Assembly: GCF_000470315.2 (NCBI RefSeq)
Contig: NZ_CBRF02000012.1
Location: 1-50,590, forward strand
Origin: Psychromonas sp. SP041
GTDB lineage: Bacteria > Pseudomonadota > Gammaproteobacteria > Enterobacterales > Psychromonadaceae
DNA: 50,590 nt
Reading direction: 5' to 3'
The notes under the pieces were generated by a model. That model made no database searches. It had not been told where the DNA came from and worked only from the letters and a program-made list of their open reading frames with translations. Below, piece by piece: positions 33,956 through 42,770 of the stretch. Position numbers and translations under genes: made by a program. Within the stretch, counting starts at the first letter, position 1. Every line of letters starts with the position of its first letter.

Positions 33956-34843
33956 ATGAACAAATTATCTGAATCACAATTAGGCATTTTTTACGCATTA
34001 GGTGCTTATCTAATGTGGGGCATTGCACCGCTTTATTTTAAGCATTTAGGTTTTATTCCTGTTTATGAAATTCTCGCTCATCGTGTTATTTGGTCGGTCG
34101 TTGTGACTGCTTTATTAGTTTCGTATTTAAAAGACTGGCCGAATGTCATTTCTGTTTGTCGTTCTTATAAAAGCTTGTTCATGTTAACCATGACCTCGTT
34201 ATTAATAAGCTGTAATTGGCTTGTTTTTATTTGGGCAATTAATAATGGGAAAATGCTAGAGGCAAGTTTAGGCTATTTTATTAATCCTATCGTAAACGTC
34301 ATGTTAGGGCTTATTTTCCTGAGCGAACGTTTGTCTCGTTTAAAATGGTTTGCAGTATTTTTGGCCTTTATTGGTGTGGCTGCACAAGCTTGGCAATTGG
34401 GTGAACTGCCTTGGGTCTCTTTAGTATTGCCATTTAGTTTTGCACTTTATGGGTTATTACGTAAAAAAGTAAAAGTGAAAGCAATCACAGGATTGTTTTT
34501 AGAAACAATGGTGGTGTTACCGATTGCCGCTTTCTATTTAATGGTAATAACACATAGCGATACGTCTAACTTATTTAATAATGATTGGTCACTTAATGTG
34601 TGGTTAATGTTAGCGGGTGTTGTAACGGCGATGCCTTTAATTTTCTTTGGTCAAGCGGCATTACGGTTACCTTTATCTACGTTAGGATTTTTCCAGTATT
34701 TAGCACCTTCGTTATTATTTTTATTTGCCGTACTACTTTATGATGAACCCATTTCATTCATTAAAATGTTTACCTTCGCCTGCATTTGGTCTGGCATATT
34801 ACTTTTTCTTTTTGAGAATAAACTGATTAAGTGGTTTAAATAA
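33956..34843 (+). CDS. rarD: RarD/EamA-family permease
   Basis: 295-aa inner-membrane protein with 10 hydrophobic segments and two EamA halves. Matches E. coli RarD along its length, including LGYFINPIVNVMLGLIFLSERLSRLKW and STLGFFQYLAPSLLFLFAVLLYDEPIS. RarD is annotated as a chloramphenicol-sensitivity protein of unclear physiological substrate. I use the ATG at 33956; 33920 is an in-frame alternative, and neither has a strong ribosome site. It sits between ruvC and ruvA. Confidence 0.88.
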   Translation: MNKLSESQLGIFYALGAYLMWGIAPLYFKHLGFIPVYEILAHRVIWSVVVTALLVSYLKDWPNVISVCRSYKSLFMLTMTSLLISCNWLVFIWAINNGKMLEASLGYFINPIVNVMLGLIFLSERLSRLKWFAVFLAFIGVAAQAWQLGELPWVSLVLPFSFALYGLLRKKVKVKAITGLFLETMVVLPIAAFYLMVITHSDTSNLFNNDWSLNVWLMLAGVVTAMPLIFFGQAALRLPLSTLGFFQYLAPSLLFLFAVLLYDEPISFIKMFTFACIWSGILLFLFENKLIKWFK

Positions 34844-34976
34844 AACAAACTAGGTGCTTTAAATTAGCTAACTTAGCATAAAACACTGGATATTTAGTCA
34901 GTTGTTTTTTATGCTTATGAATATTCGTCTTTAGCTTATATAGATTTTGTTCATTAATGACAAAGCAGGGAACAGT

Positions 34977-35600
34977 ATGATTGGATTATTACGTGGTATT
35001 TTACTAGAAAAGCAGCCTCCAGAGATTTTACTCGATGTGGCTGGCGTTGGTTATGAGATTCAATTACCAATGAGTTCTTTTTATCCATTACCTGCAGTGG
35101 GTGAAGAAGCGACTGTTTATACGCATTTTGTTGTTCGAGAAGATGCACAACTGCTTTATGGCTTTGCTGATAAACATGAGCGTGCGATGTTTCGCGAGTT
35201 AATTAAAGTAAATGGTGTTGGCCCTAAACTCGCATTAGCTATTTTATCTGGTATGTCGGCGAATCAATTTGTTCAGTGTATTAATAACGATGCGGTGACA
35301 ACCTTAGTTAAGCTACCTGGGGTCGGTAAAAAAACGGCTGAGCGTTTAGTGGTTGAGATGAAAGATCGCCTGAAAAACTGGGGTGGAAGTGATTTATTAA
35401 CACCAGAATCAGATAGATTGTCATTAACTAATGATTTCGAAAATACCTTTGTAAGCGGCAATGCAAAAGACGAAGCAATTAGTGCTTTGATTGCTTTAGG
35501 ATATAAACCTGCAGTAGCGGAAAAAACCATACAGCAAATTTATAAAGAAGGGATGGATTGTGAAGCCCTTATCCGTAGTTCATTAAAGAATATGATGTAG
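34977..35600 (+). CDS. ruvA: Holliday junction branch-migration protein RuvA
   Basis: 207 aa. OB-fold N-terminus ([33 protein letters not shown]), tandem helix-hairpin-helix motifs ([20 protein letters not shown] and [23 protein letters not shown]) and the C-terminal RuvB-contact domain ([21 protein letters not shown]). ATG 34977 follows AGGGA; an in-frame ATG 30 nt upstream is less likely. It binds four-way junctions and recruits RuvB. Confidence 0.97.
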   Translation: MIGLLRGILLEKQPPEILLDVAGVGYEIQLPMSSFYPLPAVGEEATVYTHFVVREDAQLLYGFADKHERAMFRELIKVNGVGPKLALAILSGMSANQFVQCINNDAVTTLVKLPGVGKKTAERLVVEMKDRLKNWGGSDLLTPESDRLSLTNDFENTFVSGNAKDEAISALIALGYKPAVAEKTIQQIYKEGMDCEALIRSSLKNMM

Positions 35601-35706
35601 ACTGTCTCACGATATAACATCACTATAAATTTCTGTTTTAAATGTGAGCTTACTGTCACCATTTTTGTTTTAGTAAATGCTTATTTTTAAACTAATAGAG
35701 TAATAC

Positions 35707-36717
35707 ATGATTGAAGAAGACCGCCTTATTTCAGGTACTCAAAAAACCGATGATAATTTAATAGACAGGGCTATTCGTCCTAAGCTATTAGCTGATTATG
35801 AAGGGCAGCCGCAAGTAAACGCACAAATGGAAATTTTCATTGAAGCGGCACGCCAGCGTAATGAAGCCTTAGATCATCTGCTTATTTTTGGACCGCCTGG
35901 TTTAGGTAAAACGACGTTATCGCATATCGTAGCGAATGAATTAGAAGTTAATATTAAAACGACATCTGGACCCATTTTAGAAAAAGCAGGGGACTTAGCG
36001 GCACTGTTAACTAACCTTGAAGAAAATGATGTGCTTTTTATTGATGAGATTCATCGTTTAAGCCCGATTGTTGAAGAAATATTATATCCAGCGATGGAAG
36101 ATTATCAGCTCGATATTATGATTGGCGAAGGCCCAGCAGCACGCTCTATTAAGTTAGATTTACCCCCTTTTACATTAATCGGGGCAACGACAAGAGCGGG
36201 TTCATTAACATCACCATTACGTGACCGTTTTGGTATTGTGCAACGATTAGAATATTACGATTTAAAATCACTCACTAAAATTGTAATGCGTAGTGCCTTG
36301 CATTTAGAGTTGATCATGGATCAGACTGGCGCGGTTGAAGTTGCTCGCCGTTCTCGTGGCACACCGCGTATTGCTAATCGTTTATTACGACGAGTGCGTG
36401 ATTATGCTCAAGTTAAGAAAGCTGCTGTGATTAACGCTGATATCGCTCAACAAGCATTAGATATGCTAGAAGTCGATAAAGAAGGCTTTGATTACATGGA
36501 TCGTAAGCTATTAATGTCTATTTTAGATACTTTCCAAGGTGGACCGGTTGGCTTAGATAATTTAGCCGCTGCTATCGGTGAAGAAAAAGAAACAATTGAA
36601 GATGTATTAGAGCCTTATTTGATTCAACAAGGTTTTTTACAACGTACTCCACGTGGTCGAATTGCGACTAACCGTACTTATTTACACTTTGGGTTCGATA
36701 AACCTGCTGTATCGTAG
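35707..36717 (+). CDS. ruvB: Holliday junction helicase subunit RuvB
   Basis: 336-aa AAA+ ATPase. Walker [10 protein letters not shown] (62-70), Walker B with DEIH (113-116), sensor motif [19 protein letters not shown], and the C-terminal winged helix ([28 protein letters not shown]). It drives branch migration with RuvA. It begins 106 nt after ruvA, further than in most ruvAB pairs. Confidence 0.98.
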   Translation: MIEEDRLISGTQKTDDNLIDRAIRPKLLADYEGQPQVNAQMEIFIEAARQRNEALDHLLIFGPPGLGKTTLSHIVANELEVNIKTTSGPILEKAGDLAALLTNLEENDVLFIDEIHRLSPIVEEILYPAMEDYQLDIMIGEGPAARSIKLDLPPFTLIGATTRAGSLTSPLRDRFGIVQRLEYYDLKSLTKIVMRSALHLELIMDQTGAVEVARRSRGTPRIANRLLRRVRDYAQVKKAAVINADIAQQALDMLEVDKEGFDYMDRKLLMSILDTFQGGPVGLDNLAAAIGEEKETIEDVLEPYLIQQGFLQRTPRGRIATNRTYLHFGFDKPAVS

Positions 36718-36740
36718 TCATCTCATCGTTATTTATTCTT

Positions 36741-36818
36741 GTAATAAATAGCTGTAATAAATAGCTGTGATAAGTGGCTTTCATAAGTAGCTACGGCAAG
36801 TAGCTGTGATAAATAATC
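36741..36818. repeat. six degenerate tandem copies of a 13-bp unit
   Basis: Units start at 36741, 36754, 36767, 36780, 36793 and 36806. The first two are identical (GTAATAAATAGCT); the others keep most of the AA(G/A)TAGCT part. The array begins 24 nt after the ruvB stop. No gene is seen in 36718-37066 and no clean terminator. Confidence 0.85.
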
Positions 36819-37066
36819 GTCACTTACTTGCTTAATGGTTCGCTTAAAAACAGTTTTATTCTCAGCATGCCAACAGTGTTAATTTGAATGCTTTGTTATC
36901 ATTTTTTATAAAGCATTCTTTTAAAATAATTGTCCCACTTTAAGCTTTAATTTCTCTCTTACTCACTTCTAACATTAGGCTATCAAATAGTCTCTTCTGA
37001 TTTTTATTTTTAGTGTTTTTATCTTGGTTTTAAATCTTTATTTAATTTTTAAGTTTATGTTTTAGG

Positions 37067-37080
37067 TTGATCAAGATCAA
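37067..37080 (+). promoter_or_regulatory. FNR-type binding site upstream of cydABX
   Basis: TTGAT-CAAG-ATCAA is a perfect match to the FNR consensus TTGAT-N4-ATCAA. It lies 518 bp before cydA. Oxygen-responsive control of cytochrome bd by FNR is well established in E. coli. I could not place a matching -10 hexamer with confidence. Confidence 0.75.
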
Positions 37081-37597
37081 CATTAGCAGTATAAATAACT
37101 AACATTTGGTCATTTATTGAAGATGTTAAAACCGAGTTAAACGCCTGTGTTAAAGGCGTTAATGGGTGAAAGGATTTACCTTATATTGCAACATAAAGTT
37201 AACAAAATAATCTTAAAAAACTGTTTTGCTAATTGTAGATTTTATAGGTAGTCAAAAATGTTAAAAAAACTTTTGCCTCAAAACATAATTTTTTCTCTTT
37301 CTTTGGTTCGAGAATTAACCTCTGTGTTAATCACCAAAGTGATAGCAATTTTTACTCTTATACATTTCTATTTTTCTGCCCCCGTCGCCTTTGACCCACG
37401 CTATTTTTTGGGTGAAGTTCAAAGCAGCACCTTGATAACATATTAATCAGAATCCGATTAAATCAAACCGAAGAACACGTTAGATTCTAATAACAATAAA
37501 CAATAAACAATGTGCAATTACTGATAAAAATGAGTAATAAAGTAGTCTTTTATTAGCCGTTTTACCTATTATCAATTTATAAGTTTAGGAGAATACA
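37081..37597 (+). other. 517-bp leader region of cydA
   Basis: No clear gene. A 6-bp hairpin AACGCC/GGCGTT lies at 37140-37160. A 62-codon frame (37258-37446, MLKKLLPQNIIFSLSL...) with a fair AGGT upstream could encode a hydrophobic leader peptide, but it resembles no family I know and may be chance. A second set of complementary segments (CTTTGA and TCAAAG, CCCA and TGGG) lies at about 37390-37425. A long leader of this kind could carry regulation, but none is shown. Confidence 0.3.
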
Positions 37598-39163
37598 ATG
37601 GACGATCTAGTTGATCTATCCCGGTTCCAATTTGCAATGACCGCGATGTATCACTTTTTATTTGTGCCTTTAACCCTTGGTTTATCATGGATCTTGTTGA
37701 TCATGGAGTCACTTTATGTGATGACCAAGAAAGAAATTTATAAGGACATGACAAAATTCTGGGGGAAGTTATTTGCTATTAACTTTGCGTTGGGAGTGGC
37801 AACAGGTTTAACCATGGAGTTTCAATTTGGTACTAACTGGGCATATTACTCTCACTACGTAGGTGATGTATTCGGTGCACCACTAGCAATTGAAGGTTTA
37901 ATGGCATTCTTTTTAGAATCAACCTTTGTTGGTTTGTTCTTCTTCGGTTGGGATAGGCTTTCTAAATTACAACATCTTACTGCAACCTTCTTTGTTGCTT
38001 TTGGGTCGAGTATGTCTGCATTGTGGATCTTAGTGGCTAACGCTTGGATGCAAAATCCGGTGGGTGCTGAGTTCAATTATGAAACGATGCGAATGGAAAT
38101 GACTAGTTTTGCTGAGGTTGTATTCAATCCCGTTGCACAAGTTAAATTTGTACATACAGTGGCGTCTGGTTATGTTGCTGGTGCGATGTTTGTGTTAGCA
38201 ATCAGTTCATATTATTTATTAAAAGGTCGTGACTTACCCTTTGCTAAACGTTCTTTTGCGATTGCTGCGGCATTCGGTACTGCAGGTATCTTATGTACGA
38301 TTATCCTAGGTGATGAAAGTGGCTATGAAGTGGGTGATGTACAAAAAGTGAAATTAGCTGCAATCGAATCTGAGTGGGGTACTCACCCTGCACCAGCGGC
38401 ATTTACTCTGATAGGTTTACCAAACCAAGAAGAGCAACGTACTGATTATGCGGTTAAAATTCCTTATGCTTTAGGCATTATTGCAACACGTTCTCTTGAT
38501 GGAGAAGTGAAAGGCTTAATAGAATTAATGGCTGAGCATGATGTGCGAATTCGTAATGGTATGGTCGCTTATGGGTTACTTGAAAAATTACGTGCGGGTG
38601 ATAACACACCAGAAAATATTAAGGCTTTTGAACAGACTAAGGTCGACCTAGGGTATGGTTTACTGGTTAAACGTTATGCTCCAAATGTAGTTGATGCGAC
38701 AGAAGCGCAAATAAAAATGGCGGTTGATGACAGTATTCCAGGCGTTGCTCCTATGTTCTTTGCATTCCGAATAATGGTGGGAGCGGGCATTGCGATGTTA
38801 GGTATCTTCTTGTTTGCATTGTATCAGTCGGCTAGAAATCGTATTGGTCAAAATAAACTGTTTAATCGAATTTGTTTATACGGTCTTCCATTACCTTGGA
38901 TTGCGATTGAAGCGGGTTGGTTTGTGGCTGAGTTTGGTCGTCAACCATGGGCAATAGCAGAAGTACTACCAACTCATATGGCTACGTCGTCTTTATCCGT
39001 AGAACAGGTTTGGTTTAGTATCATTTCAATTATAGGTTTCTATACAGTGTTACTGATTGTTGAAGTCTTTTTAATGGTTCGTTTTGCACGTCTTGGTCCA
39101 AGCAGTTTAAAAACAGGAAAGTATCATTTTGAGCAGCTTGAAAATCAACAGGAGTTAAAATAA
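37598..39163 (+). CDS. cydA: cytochrome bd ubiquinol oxidase subunit I
   Basis: 521-aa inner-membrane protein, close to E. coli CydA (522 aa), with 9 helices. Haem ligands and proton-path residues match: His19, Glu99, Glu107 and His186 fall at the E. coli positions. The long Q-loop (about 250-330) marks the long-loop subtype. GRQPW is also present. It oxidises ubiquinol and reduces oxygen with high affinity under low oxygen. AGGAG lies upstream; cydB begins on the last base of its stop. Confidence 0.97.
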   Translation: MDDLVDLSRFQFAMTAMYHFLFVPLTLGLSWILLIMESLYVMTKKEIYKDMTKFWGKLFAINFALGVATGLTMEFQFGTNWAYYSHYVGDVFGAPLAIEGLMAFFLESTFVGLFFFGWDRLSKLQHLTATFFVAFGSSMSALWILVANAWMQNPVGAEFNYETMRMEMTSFAEVVFNPVAQVKFVHTVASGYVAGAMFVLAISSYYLLKGRDLPFAKRSFAIAAAFGTAGILCTIILGDESGYEVGDVQKVKLAAIESEWGTHPAPAAFTLIGLPNQEEQRTDYAVKIPYALGIIATRSLDGEVKGLIELMAEHDVRIRNGMVAYGLLEKLRAGDNTPENIKAFEQTKVDLGYGLLVKRYAPNVVDATEAQIKMAVDDSIPGVAPMFFAFRIMVGAGIAMLGIFLFALYQSARNRIGQNKLFNRICLYGLPLPWIAIEAGWFVAEFGRQPWAIAEVLPTHMATSSLSVEQVWFSIISIIGFYTVLLIVEVFLMVRFARLGPSSLKTGKYHFEQLENQQELK

Positions 39164-40302
39164 TGTTTGATTACGAAACGTTAAGATTAATTTGGTGGGT
39201 GTTGATTAGCGTATTGCTAATTGGTTTTGTGGTTACCGATGGTTTTGATATGGGGGTTGGTACACTTTTACTTGTTATCGGTAAAAGTGATGATGAACGC
39301 CGAATGATGATCAATAGTATTGCACCGCACTGGGAAGGTAATCAGGTTTGGTTAGTGTTAGCTGCAGGGGCTATTTTTGCCGCTTGGCCTGCCGTTTATG
39401 CAACTGCCTTTTCTGGTTTCTATGTTGCTATGATGCTCACCTTATTTGCTTTGTTTTTCAGACCGGTTGGTTTTGATTATCGAGGTAAAATCGCTGACCC
39501 TCGTTGGAAAACGAGTTGGGATTGGGGGATTTTCGTTGGTAGTACGGTTCCTCCTATTATTTTTGGTGTGGCTTTTGGTAATCTTTTACAAGGTGTTCCT
39601 TTTGTCTTCGATGAATTTTTACGTGCTAATTATGAAGGTGGTTTCTTTGCTTTATTGAACCCATTTGCATTGTTAGTTGGCGTGCTCACCTTGTGTTTAT
39701 TTGTTCTTCAAGGATCTACTTGGTTACAAATGAAAACAGAAGGTGCGTTGTATGAACGTGCCCGTAAAGTGACATTGATTATTGCACCAACAGTGACGGT
39801 ATTATTTGCTATTGCAGGTGTTTGGGTAGCGAAAGGACTTGATGGTTTTGTGATTACTTCTGCTATTAATTTTGATGGTGTTTCTAACCCGTTAGTCAAA
39901 GTGGTAGAAATGCAGCCTGGTGGATGGTTACAAAACTACAGTGATTACCCACTAACAATGATTGCACCACTTGTTGGTTTGTCCTTTCCGTTGATTGCTT
40001 TTGTAATGAGTTTCTTTAAACGAAGTGGCTTTGCATTCTTTGCAACGAGTATTACGCAATTTGGCGTGTTATTAACATGTGCAGTTAGCATGTTCCCATT
40101 TATTATGCCTTCGAGTTTAAATCCAAGTCATAGCCTTACTGTTTGGGATGCAACATCAAGTGAAATTACGTTAGGTATAATGACTATAGCAGCGGCAATA
40201 TTTTTGCCTATTATTTTACTATATACGAGTTTTGGTTATATCAAAATGTTTGGACGTGTAGGTAAAGAGTTTTTAACTAAATATAAACATTCAGCATATT
40301 AA
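39163..40302 (+). CDS. cydB: cytochrome bd ubiquinol oxidase subunit II
   Basis: 379 aa with 8-9 helices. Family signatures are VVTDGFDMGVGTLLL and MMINSIAPHWEGNQVWLVLAAGAIFAAWPAVYATAFSGFY near the N-terminus. It pairs with CydA to form the oxidase core. It shares one base with the cydA stop codon, so expression is coupled. Confidence 0.97.
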   Translation: MFDYETLRLIWWVLISVLLIGFVVTDGFDMGVGTLLLVIGKSDDERRMMINSIAPHWEGNQVWLVLAAGAIFAAWPAVYATAFSGFYVAMMLTLFALFFRPVGFDYRGKIADPRWKTSWDWGIFVGSTVPPIIFGVAFGNLLQGVPFVFDEFLRANYEGGFFALLNPFALLVGVLTLCLFVLQGSTWLQMKTEGALYERARKVTLIIAPTVTVLFAIAGVWVAKGLDGFVITSAINFDGVSNPLVKVVEMQPGGWLQNYSDYPLTMIAPLVGLSFPLIAFVMSFFKRSGFAFFATSITQFGVLLTCAVSMFPFIMPSSLNPSHSLTVWDATSSEITLGIMTIAAAIFLPIILLYTSFGYIKMFGRVGKEFLTKYKHSAY

Positions 40303-40316
40303 TTGAGGGTTATATC

Positions 40317-40433
40317 ATGTGGTATTTTGCATGGATTTTAGGTGTGTTACTGGCTTGTTCATTAGGTATTATTAATGGATTATGGTACGAACAAACTGAA
40401 GCTAATGAAAAAGAAGAGCAAGAAAAAGAGTAA
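40317..40433 (+). CDS. cydX: cytochrome bd oxidase small subunit CydX
   Basis: 38-aa single-pass membrane peptide: MWYFAWILGVLLACSLGII is the transmembrane part and an acidic tail (TEANEKEEQEKE) follows, both as in E. coli CydX (37 aa). The conserved WYFAW-LG start and the position 14 nt after cydB support the call. CydX stabilises the haems of the oxidase. It is followed by two terminators; no ybgE-like gene was seen. Confidence 0.93.
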   Translation: MWYFAWILGVLLACSLGIINGLWYEQTEANEKEEQEKE

Positions 40434-40437
40434 TATG

Positions 40438-40473
40438 AACATTGACTCGATGTCTCTATTTCGAGTCAATGTT
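40438..40473 (+). terminator. first hairpin after cydX
   Basis: A perfect 13-bp stem (AACATTGACTCGA with TCGAGTCAATGTT) and a 10-nt loop begin 4 nt after the cydX stop. It has no T tract, so it may act as mRNA end protection. Confidence 0.6.
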
Positions 40474-40483
40474 AGTTAAGAAA

Positions 40484-40519
40484 GTGCGGTTGTTTTTAAT
40501 GGGACAACCGCATTTTTTA
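40484..40519 (+). terminator. terminator of the cydABX operon
   Basis: Stem TGCGGTTGT/ACAACCGCA followed by TTTTTT. It is the likely true end of the cydABX transcript. Confidence 0.88.
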
Positions 40520-40967
40520 TTTAAGTAATTCGTTATTGAAATACAAGTTTAAATCTCAATCAAACAAGTCGTTAGGCGACTTTATCTTGTTAATCAATCC
40601 TTAGTTATTCCATATACCGTACAAAATAAATAACTATTCTTACTCGTTAATTCCTCATTAGCTTTTTAATTTAAACCGCTATTTATCCTAATAACATTAA
40701 CTAATTAACCTAAATTCTGGTTAATGGAAGCAGAGTTTCATTTAAAACCAGAAGGTTACATTTAAAATCATAAGGTACTATTTTTTACTAGTCAGTGCCG
40801 TTAGTTTTGCGTGGTTCAAGCGAATTATTGAAGCAATAACGGGTTATTGATAGATAATTTAACGCAGAAATCCGATAAAATAGCGGTGTTATATCGCTTT
40901 TCTTATCCATAACTGAAGTTATTTACTCTGCTTAATGAGTGACAGCTTCGTACACAATAAAACTAAC
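40520..40967. other. 448-bp intergenic region between convergent cydX and cydC
   Basis: No open reading frame is convincing. It contains a 16-bp palindrome CAATAAC-GG-GTTATTG (40834-40849) and a short hairpin AAGTCG/CGACTT near 40566-40582. No transcription signal could be assigned with confidence. It lies after the ends of both flanking operons, so a regulatory role is not expected. Confidence 0.3.
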
Positions 40968-42770
40968 TTAACGGATTAACTGGTTATGTAAACTTGCATA
41001 ATAATCATCTGTTTGTATGAGTTCGTTATGCGAGCCACTATTACGTATCGTGCCATCTTCCATTAAGTAAATTTTATCCATTTTATTCATTGCTGTTAAA
41101 CGATGACTGATCATGAGAAGTGTTTTATCTTGAGCGAATTCAAATAATAGTTTTAATATATCGCGTTCAGTGCGTTTATCTAATCCTTCAGTGGGTTCAT
41201 CGAGCAACAATATCGGTGCATCGTGTAACAGTGCCCGTGCGACACCAATACGTCTTTGTTCACCGCCAGATAACTGTCTACCGCCTTCACCTAGCCAAGT
41301 CTCAAAAGGTTGATCTCCTTCTGTTAAATTACTAAGACCTACAGTGTTAAGTATTGAGTGTAGTTTTTTATCATTAATATCTCGTGCTATTTTTTGCTCT
41401 GCAGCATTTTTAAATATTTGCTGTTCTGTTTCTGGTTGGGCAAGTATTAAGTTTTCTCGTAAGGTGCCTGAAAATATATAAACTCGTTGGCTTACGACAG
41501 AAATACCCGAGGTTAATGCTATTTGAGAGTATTGTTCGGTGACTAGATGATCAATTTCTATTGTGCCAGTGTTAGGTAACCACTCTCTTGTGATGAGTGA
41601 TAATAAAGTGGATTTTCCGCAACCTGTTCGTCCTAATAAAGCGACTTTCTCTCCTGCTTTAATTGATAGATTTATATTGTGTAATACCCTTGATGTTGCG
41701 CTGTTGTTCGTTTCATCTGTGTAATTAAAGTTAATATTGCTAAGGTTAATATTACCTTGCCTGATCTGATGTGTACTTTGTTCATTAAAAACAATATCAG
41801 GTGTTTGTTCTAATAAATCATTCACTCTTGTTGCCGCATTAATACAAGAAGATAAGTGTTGGAAAGCGCCTGCAATAGGCAATAATATTTCAATACTCGC
41901 TAATGCCATAAAACCAATCATAGCGAGCATCGCTCCTGGTGGTTGATATTCACCAAAACCTGATGATGCTATGTATAAAATAATAAGTACGATAAAACCA
42001 TGACATAAAACTAATAGCGCTTGGCTAAATGCCATGACATTAGCAACCATTTGCTGATTAGCTAATAATTTTTGCTCGGACTGTGTTAATTGTTTACGAA
42101 AGCGATCTGTGGCAGCAAATAAAGATATTTCTGAAAAGCCTTGTATAAATGCTAATAATTGCACTCGGTATTGGCGCTTACTTTCTAATTGAAGTATCCC
42201 TGGTCGGCGTCCTAAAAAGTAGAAAAGTACCGGTAATACTAACCAGAGTCCTAATAAACTAATACATAATATCAATGCCATTTGAATGTCGAACCAAGCA
42301 ACAAACAGAAACATGGCAATCAATACAAAAAAAGCACTAAATAAGGGGGTGAGTAAACGTAAATATAAATGATCTAATGCATCTATGTCAGAGACTAGTC
42401 GATTTAGTATCTCGCCTTGTCTTTTACCTTGCATGTTTGACGCGCTAAGTGGTAATAACTTACTCCATGCCCATACCCGCAGTTGAGTCAGCAGTTTAAA
42501 CGTGGCTTGGTGTGTTGATAAACGTTCACCGTAACGACTCACTGTTCGTAGTATCGATAGAAAGCGTACACCGCCAGCAGGAGTGAAGTAATTAAAGCTT
42601 TGTGTAGCCAGTAATGTTAACCCTGCAATAGCTGAAGCAGACAAAAACCACCCTGATAAAGACAATAAACCGATACCTGCTAGTAACGTTAGAATACTTA
42701 ACACTAAGCCAACAGACATCATTAACCATTGTTTTCTGAAAAGCAGAATAAAAGGAAGTAGCACTTTCAT
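40968..42770 (-). CDS. cydC: heterodimeric ABC exporter subunit CydC
   Basis: 600 aa: six-helix membrane domain (about 10-310) and an ATPase domain with Walker A LGRTGCGKSTL and signature LSGGEQRR, then LLLDEPTEGLDKRTE. With CydD it exports cysteine and glutathione to the periplasm, which is required for assembly of cytochrome bd. Start ATG at 42770 coincides with the last base of cydD. The pair lies convergent to cydABX, so both parts of the bd system are together here. Confidence 0.95.
   Translation of the reverse strand: MKVLLPFILLFRKQWLMMSVGLVLSILTLLAGIGLLSLSGWFLSASAIAGLTLLATQSFNYFTPAGGVRFLSILRTVSRYGERLSTHQATFKLLTQLRVWAWSKLLPLSASNMQGKRQGEILNRLVSDIDALDHLYLRLLTPLFSAFFVLIAMFLFVAWFDIQMALILCISLLGLWLVLPVLFYFLGRRPGILQLESKRQYRVQLLAFIQGFSEISLFAATDRFRKQLTQSEQKLLANQQMVANVMAFSQALLVLCHGFIVLIILYIASSGFGEYQPPGAMLAMIGFMALASIEILLPIAGAFQHLSSCINAATRVNDLLEQTPDIVFNEQSTHQIRQGNINLSNINFNYTDETNNSATSRVLHNINLSIKAGEKVALLGRTGCGKSTLLSLITREWLPNTGTIEIDHLVTEQYSQIALTSGISVVSQRVYIFSGTLRENLILAQPETEQQIFKNAAEQKIARDINDKKLHSILNTVGLSNLTEGDQPFETWLGEGGRQLSGGEQRRIGVARALLHDAPILLLDEPTEGLDKRTERDILKLLFEFAQDKTLLMISHRLTAMNKMDKIYLMEDGTIRNSGSHNELIQTDDYYASLHNQLIR

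Noticed and set aside
37258-37446. 62-codon frame in the cydA leader as a definite gene
   Set aside because: Only a fair ribosome site and a hydrophobic stretch support it; kept as a possibility within the leader entry, not as a gene.
40834-40849. 16-bp palindrome as an operator
   Set aside because: It lies between the ends of two convergent operons, where no promoter is expected; noted only in the intergenic entry.
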